Shown here one piece after another: positions 36,422 through 45,876 of a stretch of DNA of 64,000 bases. A model generated the notes under the pieces. It did not search any database. It saw only the letters and a program-made list of their open reading frames with translations, and had not been told where the DNA came from. The DNA lies in contig JAPTYK010000001.1 in NCBI GenBank assembly GCA_026913215.1, forward strand, positions 7,378,001 through 7,442,000, given 5' to 3'. The stretch is from Streptomyces diastatochromogenes (lineage in GTDB: Bacteria; Actinomycetota; Actinomycetes; Streptomycetales; Streptomycetaceae). The translations under genes were made by a program, and so were the position numbers. Positions within the stretch are counted from its first letter, which is position 1, and each line of letters begins with the position of its first letter.

Positions 36422-36455
36422 CGGACCGGATGCGGACCGGATGCGGACCGGAGCG
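36422..36455. repeat. 10-11 bp tandem repeat, three units
   Basis: Three direct copies of GCGGACCGGAT (the last ending GCGGACCGGAG) in the intergenic region before the lipase gene. Confidence 0.6.
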
Positions 36456-36522
36456 CGCCACTCCGCGAGCCGAATCCCGCGCCTCCCGGGCCGGACCCGT
36501 GCCCCGGGCCGGACCGCGTGTA

Positions 36523-36612
36523 CGACCCTGGGTGGACCGGAGATCGACCCCTGGGTGGACCGGAGATCGACCCCTGGAGGGACCGGGGCTCGGCCCCTGG
36601 GCGGACGCGTCG
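36523..36612. repeat. 23-bp tandem repeat, about four units
   Basis: Units CGACCCCTGGGTGGACC plus GGAGAT are repeated head to tail; the first two are nearly identical and the last two degraded. The array ends about 30 nt before the lipase start, so it occupies its promoter/leader. Confidence 0.7.
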
Positions 36613-36640
36613 ACCCGGGGCCCGGACCTAGCGTGCCCGC

Positions 36641-37808
36641 ATGATCCGATTCACGAGGGCGGCCGCGCCGCCGTACTCGTCTGTTCCCTCGCCCTGCCGG
36701 GCCGGCGTCGCCGCGGCGGCCACCCCGGACGCGCCGCGCACCAGCGCCACGGACCAGGTCGTCCGGCCCGCCGAACTTCCTGCTCCCACCGGCCCGTACG
36801 CGGTCGGCAGCACGATCGTGCCGCTCGTCGACCGTTCCCGTACCGACCCCTGGGTGCCCACCGCCGACGGGCGCGCGCTGATGGTCACGCTGCACTACCC
36901 GGCGGCCCGCCCCGGCGGCGGCAGCCCCGCCCCGTACGCCACGGGGAGGAGGCGCGGCTGCTCGCCGAGCACATGGGGCCCGGGTCTCCGGGGACGTGCT
37001 CGCCCGCACGCGCACCCACAGCAGGACCGACGTCCGGCCCGCGCCCGGCCGGCACCCCCTGGTGCTGCTCTCGCCGGGCTTCACCGTCTCCCGCTGGACG
37101 CTCACGAACCTCGCCGAGGACCTCGCCTCGCGGGGCTATGTCGTCGCCTCCGTCGACCACGCCTACGAGTCGTACGGGATCAGCCTCCCCGGGGCCGCAC
37201 GCTCACCTGCGTCGCCTGCGCGGCCCTCGACGGGGCGGGTGTCCGGCAGCGTCGTCACCGCGACCCGCACCGCCGACATGCGCTACGTCCTGGACCGGCT
37301 CACCGGGCCGAAGCCGGCGTGGCGGTACGCCAAGGCGATCGACGCGCGGCACGTCGGGATGGCCGGCCACTCCATCGGCGGGGCGAGCGCGGCCACCGCC
37401 ATGGTGGCCGATCCGCGGATCGACGCCGGGATCAACATGGACGGCGCCTTCTGGGAGGACCTCCCGGCCGAGGGGCTGCGGGGCCGGCCGTTCCTGATGC
37501 TCGGGACGCACGACTCGATGCACCTGCCCGGCGGGCAGGACGCCACCTGGGACCGGACGTGGAGCGAGCTCGACGGCTGGAAGCGCTGGATCACGGTCGC
37601 CGGAGCCGAGCACTTCACCTTCTCCGACGGCCCCGTGCTCGAACGCCACTTCGGGCTGCCCCAGGCGGAGGTGCCCGCCGACCGGGCCGTCGCCGTCACC
37701 CGGACCTATGTCGCGGCCTTCTTCGACCAGCACCTGCGCGGTATCCCGCGCCCGGTCCTCGACGGCCCGACGCCCGAGAACCCGGAGGTCCACTTCCAGC
37801 ACCGCTGA
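36641..37808 (+). CDS. secreted alpha/beta hydrolase, PAF-acetylhydrolase/lipase-like, frameshifted
   Basis: ATG 36641 (MIRFTR). A signal peptide is recovered as AAVLVCSLALP plus AGVAAAAT after one base is restored near 36700. Body: LPAPTGPYAVGSTIVPLVDR, ALMVTLHYPAA, HPLVLLSPGFTVSRWTLTN and DLASRGYVVASVDHAYES (the oxyanion region). The nucleophile elbow is GMAGHSIGGASAA, and the catalytic His is probable in AGAEHFTFSD. Further breaks near 36945 and 37200. About 390 aa; exported esterase/lipase acting on phospholipid or polyester-like substrates. Confidence 0.85.
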
Positions 37809-37826
37809 GCCACGACCGGGCGGAGG

Positions 37827-38408
37827 TCAGGAGCGGTACGGGTGTTCGCCTCCGCCCAGTCGGCCAGCGCCCGCGCGCACTCGGCGACCGATTCGCGCCA
37901 GGTGCGCGCTGCCCCGTCACCGGCCTCGTCGCTGACGTGCTTCACGATGCGCAGCGGCACCCGGCGAGCCCGGCCGCCGCGGCGAGCGCGTACCCTCCAT
38001 GTCGACCAGGGGCGCCCGCTCCGCGAGCCGCGCGCGGGCCGCCTCGTCGGAGATGAACGCGTCCCCGGTGGCCAGGACCACGTCACCGCCGTCCGGCAGC
38101 GTCAGCGGCGCGCCGTACGTCTCGCCGGTCAGCGTGGCGAGCAGCTGACCGTCGAGGTCGTGCTGCACCACCGTGCCGACGACGTGCGTCCCGGTCCAGC
38201 CCGGCCGCAGCGCCCCGGCCGTCCCCAGGTTCACGATCCCGGACGGCCGCGGCCCCCGGCCGAGGACGGTCGCGAGCGCGATGCCCGCGTTCACCTTGCC
38301 CATGCCGGTGAGCAGGACGGGCAGCCCCGTGTCGAGGAACTGCGCCTCCTCCTTGACGGCGAGGACGAGCAGGGGACGGTCGGCCGTGATCTCTCCCAAG
38401 AGTTCCAT
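37827..38408 (-). CDS. 5'-methylthioadenosine/S-adenosylhomocysteine nucleosidase family protein, frameshifted
   Basis: Purine/uridine phosphorylase-fold nucleosidase. LLVLAVKEEAQFLDTGLPVL, the GMGKVNAGIALATVLGR loop, IVNLGTAGAL, and the catalytic Glu-Gly in LVDMEG with YALAAAARAAGVP following after a break near 37995. Then come LRIVKHVSDEAGDGAARTW and the catalytic Asp (SDEAG). Only about 195 aa. The end is uncertain; TGA at 37827 needs one further base change. GTG 38417 is an alternative start. It salvages adenine and recycles methionine-cycle thio-compounds. Confidence 0.82.
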
Positions 38409-38457
38409 GGGGGTCACGCTAGTTCGAGGGCCCGCCCCTCGTACAACCGGGCGTGAC

Positions 38458-39831
38458 TCAGACCGGCAGCAGCCGGCCGATCAGCGCCCCCAGCTGGCGG
38501 GCGTTGCGGCACGGGCGCATCTCCACGAGCTCCGCGTAGGCCGGGGCCACCGAGTCGCCCGTGCCCCACAGCGAGGGCTGTTCGGGATTGAGCCAGTGGA
38601 CCCGGCGCGCGCGGTCCGCGACGAGCTTGAGCGCGGCGAGGTTGGGGTCGGCGCCGTTGGTGCGGGCGTCGCCGAGGACGAAGACCACCGTGCGCGGGCC
38701 GACCGCCTCCGCGTACCGCCCGGCGAACTCCCCGAGCGCCGTCCCGTAGTCGCTCTGTCCGTGCCAGCCCGTGAGCTCCGCCTCCGCGAGGATGCGGTCC
38801 CCGAGCCCCGCCGGGTCCGCGGCGCCCCGCGCGATCAGCCCGGTCACCTCGTCCACCCGGTTGACGAAGGCGAAGACCCGCACCCGGCTGAACTGGTCGT
38901 GCAGGGCCTGCACGAGCAGCATCGTGAACTGCGCGAAACCGGCCACCGACCCCGACACGTCGCACAGCAGGACCAGCTCGGGGCGCCGGGGCCGGCGCCG
39001 TCGCAGGACCGGGCGCACCGGCACGCCGCCGGTCGACAGCGAGCCGCGCAGCGTCCGCCGCAGATCGATCTCCCGCGTGCCGCCCGGCGCCGCCGGGCCG
39101 CGAGCCGGGTGGCCAGTTTCCGCGCCAGCGGCCGTACCGTACGCCGCAGCTCGTCGAGCTGCGCCCGCCCGGCGAGGAGGAAGTCCACGCCGTCCGCCGT
39201 GCCCGCGACCGCCCGCCGGGCGACCCGGTCACGGCCCTGCCGCCCGGCGACACGCCGCCGGGCCTCGGTCCGCACGCGCTCCCGGAAGGCCTCGATCCGC
39301 CGCCGGATCTCGTCGTCGAGCAGCCGCTCGGTGAACTCAGGGTCCCCGGCCGGGTCCGCCGCCCGCAGCCGCTCGCGGACCCGGGCGAGGAGCGTCTCGG
39401 GGCGGAGCCGGGAGAGCGTCTGGTACGAGGACCAGCCGTCCGAGTCCGGGCCGGAGCCGTAGCCGCCGAAACCGCCGACCGCCTCGGCGGCCAGCCGGTC
39501 GAGCGCGGCGCCGTCCCCGGCGGTCAGGGCCTGTGCGAGCCGCTCCGGAGCGAGGCGAGGTCCGCGGGGCGTCCTCGCGCGCCCCGGCCGGCCCGGGAGC
39601 GCCGCCGAGGGGGAAGTACAGGTCGAAGACCTGGTCGAACACCGTGCGCTGGCCCTCCCCGTGGAGCAGCGTCGCGGCCAGCGCCTCCCGGACCCGCGCC
39701 CGGTCGGTGAAGCCGACGGCTTCGAGCGCGAGCCCCGCGTCCACGGTCTCGCCGGTCCCGATCCCGAACCCGTGCGCGCGCAGCGCCCCGACGAGCCCGG
39801 TGAGCCGCACGGCGGCCCCGGCGGGGTCCAC
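38458..39831 (-). CDS. VWA-domain protein, CoxE-like, frameshifted
   Basis: About 460 aa. The N-terminal part (LVGALRAHGFGIGTGETVDA, FDQVFDLYFPLGG) and an Arg-rich helical middle (RRRIEAFRERVRTEARRRVA) lead to a von Willebrand A domain with the MIDAS in LVLLCDVSGSVAGF and Asp in HGQSDYGTALGEF. Breaks near 39575 and 39090. The MoxR ATPase stop is 5 nt upstream of its GTG. MoxR/VWA pairs act together as chaperones that insert metals or assemble enzymes, as CoxD/CoxE do for CO dehydrogenase. The client here is not nearby. Confidence 0.87.
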
Positions 39832-39835
39832 GGGG

Positions 39836-40722
39836 TCACACCGCGTCCAGGTCGAGCCCGGCCGCGGCCTTCACGATGTCGTCCTGGTGCTTGAGGAGGA
39901 CGCCGAGGGTCTCCCGCACGATCCGCTCGTCCAGCCGGTCCGCGCCGAGCGCGAGCAGCGTGCGGGCCCAGTCGATCGTCTCCGACACGGACGGCACCTT
40001 GCGCAGGTCCATCGCCCGCAGCGCCCCCGCGACCCGTACGACGGACGTGGCGAGCGCGGCGTCGAGACCGGGCACCTTGAGGGTGACGATCCGGCGTTCG
40101 AGCTCCTCCTCGGGAAGCCGATGTGCAGGAAGAGACAGCGCCGGCGCAGTGCCTCGGACAGTTCGCGGCTCGCGTTCGAGGTGAGCACGGTGAACGGCCG
40201 CCGCGTCGCCGTGATCGTGCCGAGCTCGGGCACGGTCACCTGGAAGTCGCCGAGCACCTCCAGGAGCAGCCCCTCCACCTCGACGTCGGCCTTGTCGGTC
40301 TCGTCGACGAGCAGCACCGTCGGCTCCTCGGAGCGGATGGCGGTGAGCAGCGGCCGGGGGAGCAGGAACTCCTCGCCGAAGATGTCCGTGCGGGCCTCGT
40401 CCCAGGACTCGCCCCGCCCGGCCGTGATCCGCAGCAGCTGCTTGGCGTGGTTCCACTCGTAGAGCGCGCGGGACTCGTCGACGCCCTCGTAGCACTGCAG
40501 CCGGACCAGGCGCGCCCCCGTGACCTCGGCGACCGCCTTGGCGAGCTCGGTCTTGCCGACGCCGGCCGGGCCCTCGACGAGCAGCGGCTTGCCCAGCCGG
40601 TCGGCGAGGAAGACGGTGGTGGCGACGGCCGGCGACGCCAGGTAGCCGGTCGTGGCGAGCCGTTCGGCGACGTCGTCGACGGAGCTGAAGAACCCGGTCG
40701 TCGTGGCTGGTCCGGTCGTCAT
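39836..40722 (-). CDS. MoxR-family AAA ATPase, frameshifted
   Basis: About 296 aa from ATG 40722 (MTTGPATTTGFFSSVDD). Walker A LVEGPAGVGKTELAKA, Walker B TVLLVDETDKAD, sensor 1 FTVLTSNASREL, and the C-terminal lid (LDAALATSVVRVAGALRAMD). One break near 40120 (LHIGFP, then EEELERRIVT). It forms hexamers that work with the co-transcribed VWA protein. Divergent from a SpoIIE-type phosphatase gene. Confidence 0.9.
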
Positions 40723-40901
40723 GCTGTCCCCCCGGGAGCGGAATCTCGTACTGGCCAGTAGCCTCAGCTGTACTTGATCAGATCGGGCACCGCCGCACAA
40801 CCGTCCCGCACGAGCTCCGTACCGTGCGCGGGGCGGCGGCCGCTGGTGCAATGGGGGGACCGGGCGCACCGCCCGGAGGCCCGCACGGCGGTGGAGGTGT
40901 C

Positions 40902-42006
40902 GTGGCGGAACGGGACGAGGCCCTTCTGGGCAGGGCACGGGCCATGGAGCAGGCGATCGGCGAGATCGGCACGACGCTCGACGAGACGACCACCTGCCGT
41001 GAACTCGCGTCCTTCCTCGCCCGCCACCTGCACGGTTCCGTCACGGTCGACCTGCTCGACGAACCGGGGCCCGGTCCGGCGCGCGGCCTCGGCGGGAGCG
41101 GCGGACACCGGCGGGCGCGGCGGCGCCCCAGCCTCGCCGTGCCCCTCGCGGTCCAGGGCGGGGACCCCCTCGGGACGGTGATCGTCACGCGCGACGGAGG
41201 GCCCGCCTTCGCCGCCGACGAGGTCGCGGTCCTGCGGCACGCGGTCCGGCTCGCCGCCCGGCACCTCGGCCACGCCCACCGGCTCGCCGCCACCGAGGAC
41301 ACCGCCCTCCACCTCCAGCGCGCCCTCGTCGCCGAGCCCGGCCGGCCGCACCCCAACCTGGAGATCGCGGGCGGCTACCTCCCGGTGGGCCCGCGCGCCC
41401 TGGTGGGCGGCGACTGGTTCGAGACCGTACGGCTCCACTACGGCCGCAGCCTCCTCGTCGTCGGCGACGTGATGGGCCACGGGCTCGACGCGGCCGTCGA
41501 CATGAACGCCTACCGCACGGCGCTCCGCGAGGTCGCCGCGACCGATCTGCCGCCGCACCGGGTCCTGCGCCACCTCGACTCCGTGGTCGCCGAGGACGAC
41601 GCCCGCCGCCCCGCCACCTGTCTGCTCGTCCGGATCGACCCGGCCCGCGGCACCGCCACCTTCGCCAACGCCGGGCACCTGCCGCCCGCCGTGTTCGGCC
41701 CGGACGGTTCCGTGGAGATCGTCGACCTCCCGTGGGGCCGCCGCTGGGCACCGGCGTCGGCGGCTACGAACCCACCACGCGCCCGCTGGCCGGCGGCGAG
41801 ACCCTGCTGATGTTCACCGACGGCCTCATCGAACGGCGCGGCGAGGCCATCGACGTCTCGCTGGCCCGCCTCGCCGCCCTCCGGCTCCCGCGGGCTCCGG
41901 CCCCGAGCAGGTCGTCGAGGAGGTGCTCGCGCGCCTCGACGCCCACCACGCGGAGGACGACGTGGCCGTCCTCGCGGCCCGCGTCCGCGCCCGCCCGGGA
42001 TCGTGA
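40902..42006 (+). CDS. PP2C SpoIIE-type phosphatase with N-terminal GAF-like domain, frameshifted
   Basis: Starting at GTG 40902 (VAERDEALLGRARAM) after GGTGGAGG; ATGs at 40851 or 40824 would add Gly/Pro-rich residues. Residues 15-150 look like a GAF sensor (AIGEIGTTLDETTTCRELAS, DEVAVLRHAVRLAARHL). The catalytic domain has VGGDWFETVRL, VGDVMGHGLDAAVDM, ETLLMFTDGLIERRGE and HHAEDDVAVLAARV. Breaks near 41735 and 41895. Likely an RsbU-like regulator of stress or developmental sigma factors, though no partner lies adjacent. Confidence 0.87.
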
Positions 42007-42141
42007 CACGGGGTCACCTCCGCCCCACGCGCCGCCGTGACGCACGGTCACACCGCCCCGCCGACCGTCCGTTTCACGCCTCGGCGGGATTCTTGCGGCA
42101 GGACGCTTGTGCGCGGCCCCCGGGCCCGGCACGCTCCTCGT

Positions 42142-42507
42142 ATGAACACGGCCAGGCATGCCAGTGAACGTCTGATGAGCTGGCCCTCGCTGACCCCCGG
42201 CCGAGCCCATTGCGGCGGCGGGGTCGGACTGGGCACCGGGACGCAGGAGATCGTCCACTTCCACGGCGAACACGAGGCCGACGTCCACCTCACCCGGGCC
42301 ATGATCGCGAAGCTGCGCCCGGCGCTCCTCGGGTCGAGCGCGGTCCGGCTGCGGGCCGGGTCCGGCTGGGTGACGGTCCGTCTGGACATGGGCTCCGACA
42401 TCGATCTGCTCGCCACCCTGGTGAGCGCGGCCCTCCAGGCCAACGGCGTCCCCGACACCGTCCCGGACGGCTGCACCCGCACCCGCCCGGTCCCCGGAGC
42501 CCGCTGA
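42142..42507 (+). CDS. DUF5519 (luciferase-family) protein, 121 aa
   Basis: Intact from ATG 42142 (MNTARHASERLMSWPSLT). The pattern IVHFHGEHEADVHLTRAMI, then RLRAGSGWVTVRLDMGSDID and LLATLVSAALQAN, is the DUF5519 domain, often named luciferase family in databases although it has no known light-producing activity. Soluble and monocistronic. Function unknown. Confidence 0.8.
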   Translation: MNTARHASERLMSWPSLTPGRAHCGGGVGLGTGTQEIVHFHGEHEADVHLTRAMIAKLRPALLGSSAVRLRAGSGWVTVRLDMGSDIDLLATLVSAALQANGVPDTVPDGCTRTRPVPGAR

Positions 42508-42517
42508 ACGGCGCCGC

Positions 42518-43009
42518 CTACGAAGGGACCGGGAACAGCATGCACGTGCTGGTCGCGTGACCGAGGAGCCGGTCCTCCGCGTCGTACAGACTCGCCTCGG
42601 CGAGCGCCGTGCGGCGCCCCTGCGACAGCACCGTGCCGACGGCGCGGATCTTGCCCGTGTCCATCGTGACGGGGCGCAGGAAGCGGGTCGACAGGTCGAG
42701 CGAGGTGTACGCCGTGCCCTGCGGGAGCGTGGAGTGCACCGCGCAGCCCGCGGCCGAGTCGAGCAGCGTCGCGTACACGCCGCCGTGCACGCTCCCGATC
42801 GGGTTGTAGTGCTCCTCGCCCGGTTCGAGCGCGAACACCGCGCGCCCCGGCTCGACCTCCTCCAGGGTGAATCCGAGCAGGGCGGCGAGCGGCGGTCCGG
42901 GCAGCCGGCCCGCCACGATCTCCCGGAGGAAGTCGATGCCCGCCATGGACGTCGCGGCGCGCGCGGTGGCCCCGGCGTCCTCCCACTCGACCGTGCGTGA
43001 CCGCCCCAT
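42518..43009 (-). CDS. PaaI-type hotdog thioesterase
   Basis: Intact, 163 aa from ATG 43009 (MGRSRTVEWED). Hotdog fold: PGRAVFALEPGEEHYNPIGS, then the catalytic VHGGVYATLLDSAAGCAVHS, and TSLDLSTRFLRPVTMDTGKI. It hydrolyses acyl- or aryl-CoA thioesters. Divergent from an HxlR regulator; the shared promoter holds a 10-bp palindrome, so co-regulation is likely. Confidence 0.9.
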   Translation of the reverse strand: MGRSRTVEWEDAGATARAATSMAGIDFLREIVAGRLPGPPLAALLGFTLEEVEPGRAVFALEPGEEHYNPIGSVHGGVYATLLDSAAGCAVHSTLPQGTAYTSLDLSTRFLRPVTMDTGKIRAVGTVLSQGRRTALAEASLYDAEDRLLGHATSTCMLFPVPS

Positions 43010-43062
43010 CACCACTCCACTCCCTCGACCGGCTGACTCTGTACATCGAAGCTAGCTTTCGC

Positions 43063-43072
43063 GTCAGCTGAC
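43063..43072. promoter_or_regulatory. palindrome in the thioesterase/HxlR divergent promoter
   Basis: GTCAGCTGAC is a perfect 10-bp palindrome 36 nt before the HxlR start. A candidate operator; TGAC/GTCA half-sites recur next to it (GACTGTCAACGACAG). Confidence 0.45.
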
Positions 43073-43107
43073 TGTCAACGACAGAGCCAGGTGGCTACAG
43101 TGGGCCC

Positions 43108-43583
43108 ATGAACTGGCTGGACACGGATACCGAGAACTGCCCTGTCGGCCGTGCCCTGGACGTCGTGGGCGAGAAGTGGAGCCTGCTCATCCTGCGCGAC
43201 GCCTTCAACGGCGTCCGCCGGTACGACGAGTTCCGCCGGCACCTCGGCCTCTCGGAGGCCGTCCTCGCCGACCGCCTCCGCAAGCTCGTCGCCGCCGGGG
43301 TCCTGCGCGGCGAGCCCTACCGGGAGCCCGGCGCCCGCACCCGCCACGAGTACCGCCTCACCCGCAAGGGCGTCGACCTCTGGCCCGTCCTCCTCGCCCT
43401 CAAACAGTGGGGCGACACCCACGCCGCCGAGCCCGAGGGCCCCGTCCTCGACGTCCGCCACACCGACTGCGGCGCCCCCGTCCACGTCGTCGTCCAGTGC
43501 GAGGGCCCCCACCAGGCCCTCCTCTCCCCCGCGACGTCACCGCCCGCCCCGGCCCGGCGGCCCGACCGCGCCGCACCGACTGA
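43108..43583 (+). CDS. HxlR-family transcriptional regulator, 3' frameshift
   Basis: About 158 aa. CPVGRALDVVGEKWSLLILR is the HxlR signature, with the redox-type cysteine at the start of that stretch. The winged helix continues with RYDEFRRHLGLSEAVLADRL and RHEYRLTRKGVDLWPVLLAL. A missing base near 43528 shifts the tail; RDVTARPGPAARPRRTD then ends at 43583. It probably controls the divergent thioesterase. Effector not predictable. Confidence 0.88.
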
Positions 43584-43658
43584 CGGTCCATCAGGCCCGC
43601 CACCCGTTCGGCCCCGTCCCTGCGATGTCCCGGCGTCCGGCCGGGTACCTCACCAGGC

Positions 43659-44516
43659 ATGCCCTCCACACCCGGTCCGCCGCGCGACGGTGCCCCCGCC
43701 GAACACGGCCACTGGTTCGCGCGGCTGCACGCCCGCGTCCTCACCTCGTCCGTCGGTCTGGCCTGGAGCCGGGGCAGGGCGATGGAGCTCATGCACCGGG
43801 CCATGGGCTTCGCGGCGCTCAGCCTGCTCACCCTCGTACCGCTGCTCATCGTCGTCGCGGCGGCCGACCTCGCCAGTGGCCAGGGGTTCGCCCGCTGGCT
43901 GGTGCAGGGCCTCGGTGTCTCCGACGTCTCGCAGGAGCAGGTCGAGCGGCTCTTCGGCCAGCCGGGACAGGCCCTGCAGCGCACCACGGCCTTCGGCCTC
44001 GCCGCCCTCGCGGCCTTCGGCGTCACCTTCGGATCGGCCGTGCAGACGGGGTACGAGAGGGTCTGGGACCTTCCCACCGCACGCTGGCACACCATGTGGC
44101 GGCACGTCGTCTGGCTGGCCGTCCTCGTCGCGTCCCTGCTGCTCTTCGTCGCCTTCCCCGCACCCGACAACGCCCCGGCGGGCGTCACCACCGTCGTCGC
44201 CCTCGGCGACGTCCTCGGCACCTTCGTCTTCTTCTGGTGGTCGCAGCGCTTCCTGCTCTGCGGCCGCATCCGCTGGCGCGCCCTCGCGCCCGGCGCCGTC
44301 CTCACCGCGCTCGGCCTCCTCGGGCTGCGGATCTTCTCGCAGCTCGTCTTCTCCCCGCTGATCGCCTCGAACGCGGTGACGTACGGCCAGTTCGGCACCG
44401 TCCTCGTCCTCCAGTCCTGGCTCGTCGGCGTCGGCTTCGTCGTGTACGGGGGCGCCCTCGTCGGGCGCCTCGTCCACGAACACCTCGTCCGCCGCCGGCT
44501 CCGGCGCTCCCTGTGA
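43659..44516 (+). CDS. YihY/BrkB-family membrane protein
   Basis: Intact, 285 aa. Six or seven helices (FAALSLLTLVPLLIVVAAAD, VVWLAVLVASLLLFVAFP, VVALGDVLGTFVFFWWSQ, LVLQSWLVGVGFVVYGGALV) and the conserved region around GSAVQTGYERVWDLPTARWH. Family members were once called ribonuclease BN by mistake; YhjD-like roles in envelope transport are suggested. Not clearly linked to neighbours. Confidence 0.88.
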   Translation: MPSTPGPPRDGAPAEHGHWFARLHARVLTSSVGLAWSRGRAMELMHRAMGFAALSLLTLVPLLIVVAAADLASGQGFARWLVQGLGVSDVSQEQVERLFGQPGQALQRTTAFGLAALAAFGVTFGSAVQTGYERVWDLPTARWHTMWRHVVWLAVLVASLLLFVAFPAPDNAPAGVTTVVALGDVLGTFVFFWWSQRFLLCGRIRWRALAPGAVLTALGLLGLRIFSQLVFSPLIASNAVTYGQFGTVLVLQSWLVGVGFVVYGGALVGRLVHEHLVRRRLRRSL

Positions 44517-44519
44517 CCC

Positions 44520-44981
44520 CTACTGGTCCCGGCGCCGCACCGCCGGCACCGTCACCACCGCCCCGCCCAGCGCCCACAGCGCGTACACCAGCCACGCACC
44601 GCCCGCCGACCAGGGAACGACCCCGATGGGCGGCCCCGTGCCCGCGAGCCGCTGCCAGGCGTGCAGCGGCGTCGCGTGCGCGAGCACCGCCGACAGGTGA
44701 CGCCGCTCGGTGAGCACCCCGGCAGCAGCAGGAGCAGGACGAACGCGCTGACGACCGAGGCCGCGCCCTTCCGCGGCAGCGCGCCGAGCGCCATCCCGCC
44801 CACCGCGCACACCGGCGCGAGGAGGGCCGAGGCCACGACGATCCGCAGCGCCCCGGACGGGTGATCGGCAGCCCGCGCCCCGGGCCGACAGCACCGCCTG
44901 CGCCGACCAGAACGACCCGCCCGCGACCACCGCCCCGAACAGGACCTGCACCACCGTCACGACCAGCACCTTCGCCGCCAT
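44520..44981 (-). pseudogene. ABC-2 type transporter permease, 5'-truncated and frameshifted
   Basis: Only the latter part of an ABC-2 permease: LMAAKVLVVTVVQVLFGAVV, AVLSARGAG, then in other frames IVVASALLAPVCAVGGMALG and VVSAFVLLLLLPG, and finally VLTERRHLSAVLAHATPLHA to the stop. In intact relatives the segment around LMAAKVLVV is internal, about 100 residues from the start. Upstream the sequence changes at once into a LuxR gene on the other strand, so the 5' part and its ATPase are missing. The only Met (44981) is probably not a real start. Confidence 0.65.
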
Positions 44982-45009
44982 GAGCGAGCCCCGCGCCCGC
45001 GCCGCCCCG

Positions 45010-45216
45010 CCGCGTCGAGGGGATCACCGACCGCGAGCGCGAGGTCCTCACGCTCGTCGGGCGAGGCCTGTCCCACACCGAGATCGCCGCCGAGCTCCCC
45101 ATCGGCGTCGCCACCGCGAAGACCTACGTTACCCGGCTGCTCGCCAGCCGGACGCCCGTGACCGCGTACAGCTGGTGATCATCGCGTACGAGACGGGCCT
45201 GGTGGCGACCGCCTGA
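45010..45216 (+). pseudogene. LuxR/NarL-type response regulator, C-terminal DNA-binding fragment
   Basis: Reads RVEGITDREREVLTLVGRGL, then SHTEIAAELPIGVATAKTYV, the LuxR helix-turn-helix. After a single-base break near 45150 it ends DARDRVQLVIIAYETGLV. The receiver domain that should precede it is absent; within about 25 bp upstream the sequence becomes an ABC permease on the opposite strand. This looks like a deletion or rearrangement junction near 44990-45010. Confidence 0.7.
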
Positions 45217-45329
45217 GCGCTCCGCCGGCGCTCACACGATCCAGTGATCCACTCGCGAGCCGCCGGACGGAGGGCCCCGGACCGCTTGGATGGAGGGGAC
45301 CCATCCGGTCCGTCGAGAGAGAGCCGCCC

Positions 45330-45833
45330 ATGGCGAACACCTGGCTGCCGCCCGCCGAGTACGTCGACACCCTGCCGAGAGCGACGGCGTACGCCTGCCT
45401 CTACTTCACCGACACCGCCGGCCGCCCCTTCCAGCTCCGGGCCACCTACAGGACCGAGCTGTGGCAGTGGCCCGGCGGCAACATGGACCCGGGGGAGACC
45501 CCCTGGGAGACCGCCGTGCGCGAGTGCCGGGAGGAGACCGGGCTCGTCTTCACCGGCGAGCCGCGCCTCCTGGCCACCCACTTCGCCACCGACCGGGGCG
45601 AGGACTGGCCGGCCAACCACATCGGCTTCATCTTCGACGGCGGCGAGCTGACGGACGAGCAGATCGCCGCCGTCGTCCTCGACCCGGAGGAGCACAGCGA
45701 GTACCGCCTGCGCACCCTGGACGAGTGGGAACGGGAGATGCACCCGCGCGAGTTCGCCCGCCTGGTCGAGGTCGACCGGGCGCGGAAGACCGGCTCGACC
45801 GTGTACGTGGAGACCGGCGCCGCCGGAGCGTGA
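45330..45833 (+). CDS. NUDIX hydrolase
   Basis: Intact, 167 aa. The Nudix box G-x5-E-x7-RE-x2-EE-x-G spans residues 50-71 (GNMDPGETPWETAV, then RECREETG). The box helix binds Mg2+ and cleaves nucleoside diphosphate-linked substrates; specificity is not predictable. AGAG and GAGCC precede the ATG. Followed by a bidirectional terminator. Confidence 0.92.
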   Translation: MANTWLPPAEYVDTLPRATAYACLYFTDTAGRPFQLRATYRTELWQWPGGNMDPGETPWETAVRECREETGLVFTGEPRLLATHFATDRGEDWPANHIGFIFDGGELTDEQIAAVVLDPEEHSEYRLRTLDEWEREMHPREFARLVEVDRARKTGSTVYVETGAAGA

Positions 45834-45834
45834 C

Positions 45835-45866
45835 GGTGGGGCCCGTCCGCCGGGGCGGGCCCCACC
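45835..45866. terminator. bidirectional hairpin terminator
   Basis: GGTGGGGCCCG pairs perfectly with CGGGCCCCACC around a 10-nt loop, 2 nt after the NUDIX stop and 11 nt before the converging AMIN-like stop. Confidence 0.78.
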
Positions 45867-45876
45867 CAAGAGGCGC

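Larger units (their letters stand above)
36246..36640. other. 395-bp intergenic region without a gene
   Basis: Shared upstream region of the leader peptide (minus) and the lipase gene (plus). I see no convincing gene. It contains a run of eight C (36253-36260) that provides the leader's ribosome site on the other strand, a 10-bp repeat at 36422 and a 23-bp repeat at 36523. Promoters must lie here but I could not place them. Confidence 0.6.
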
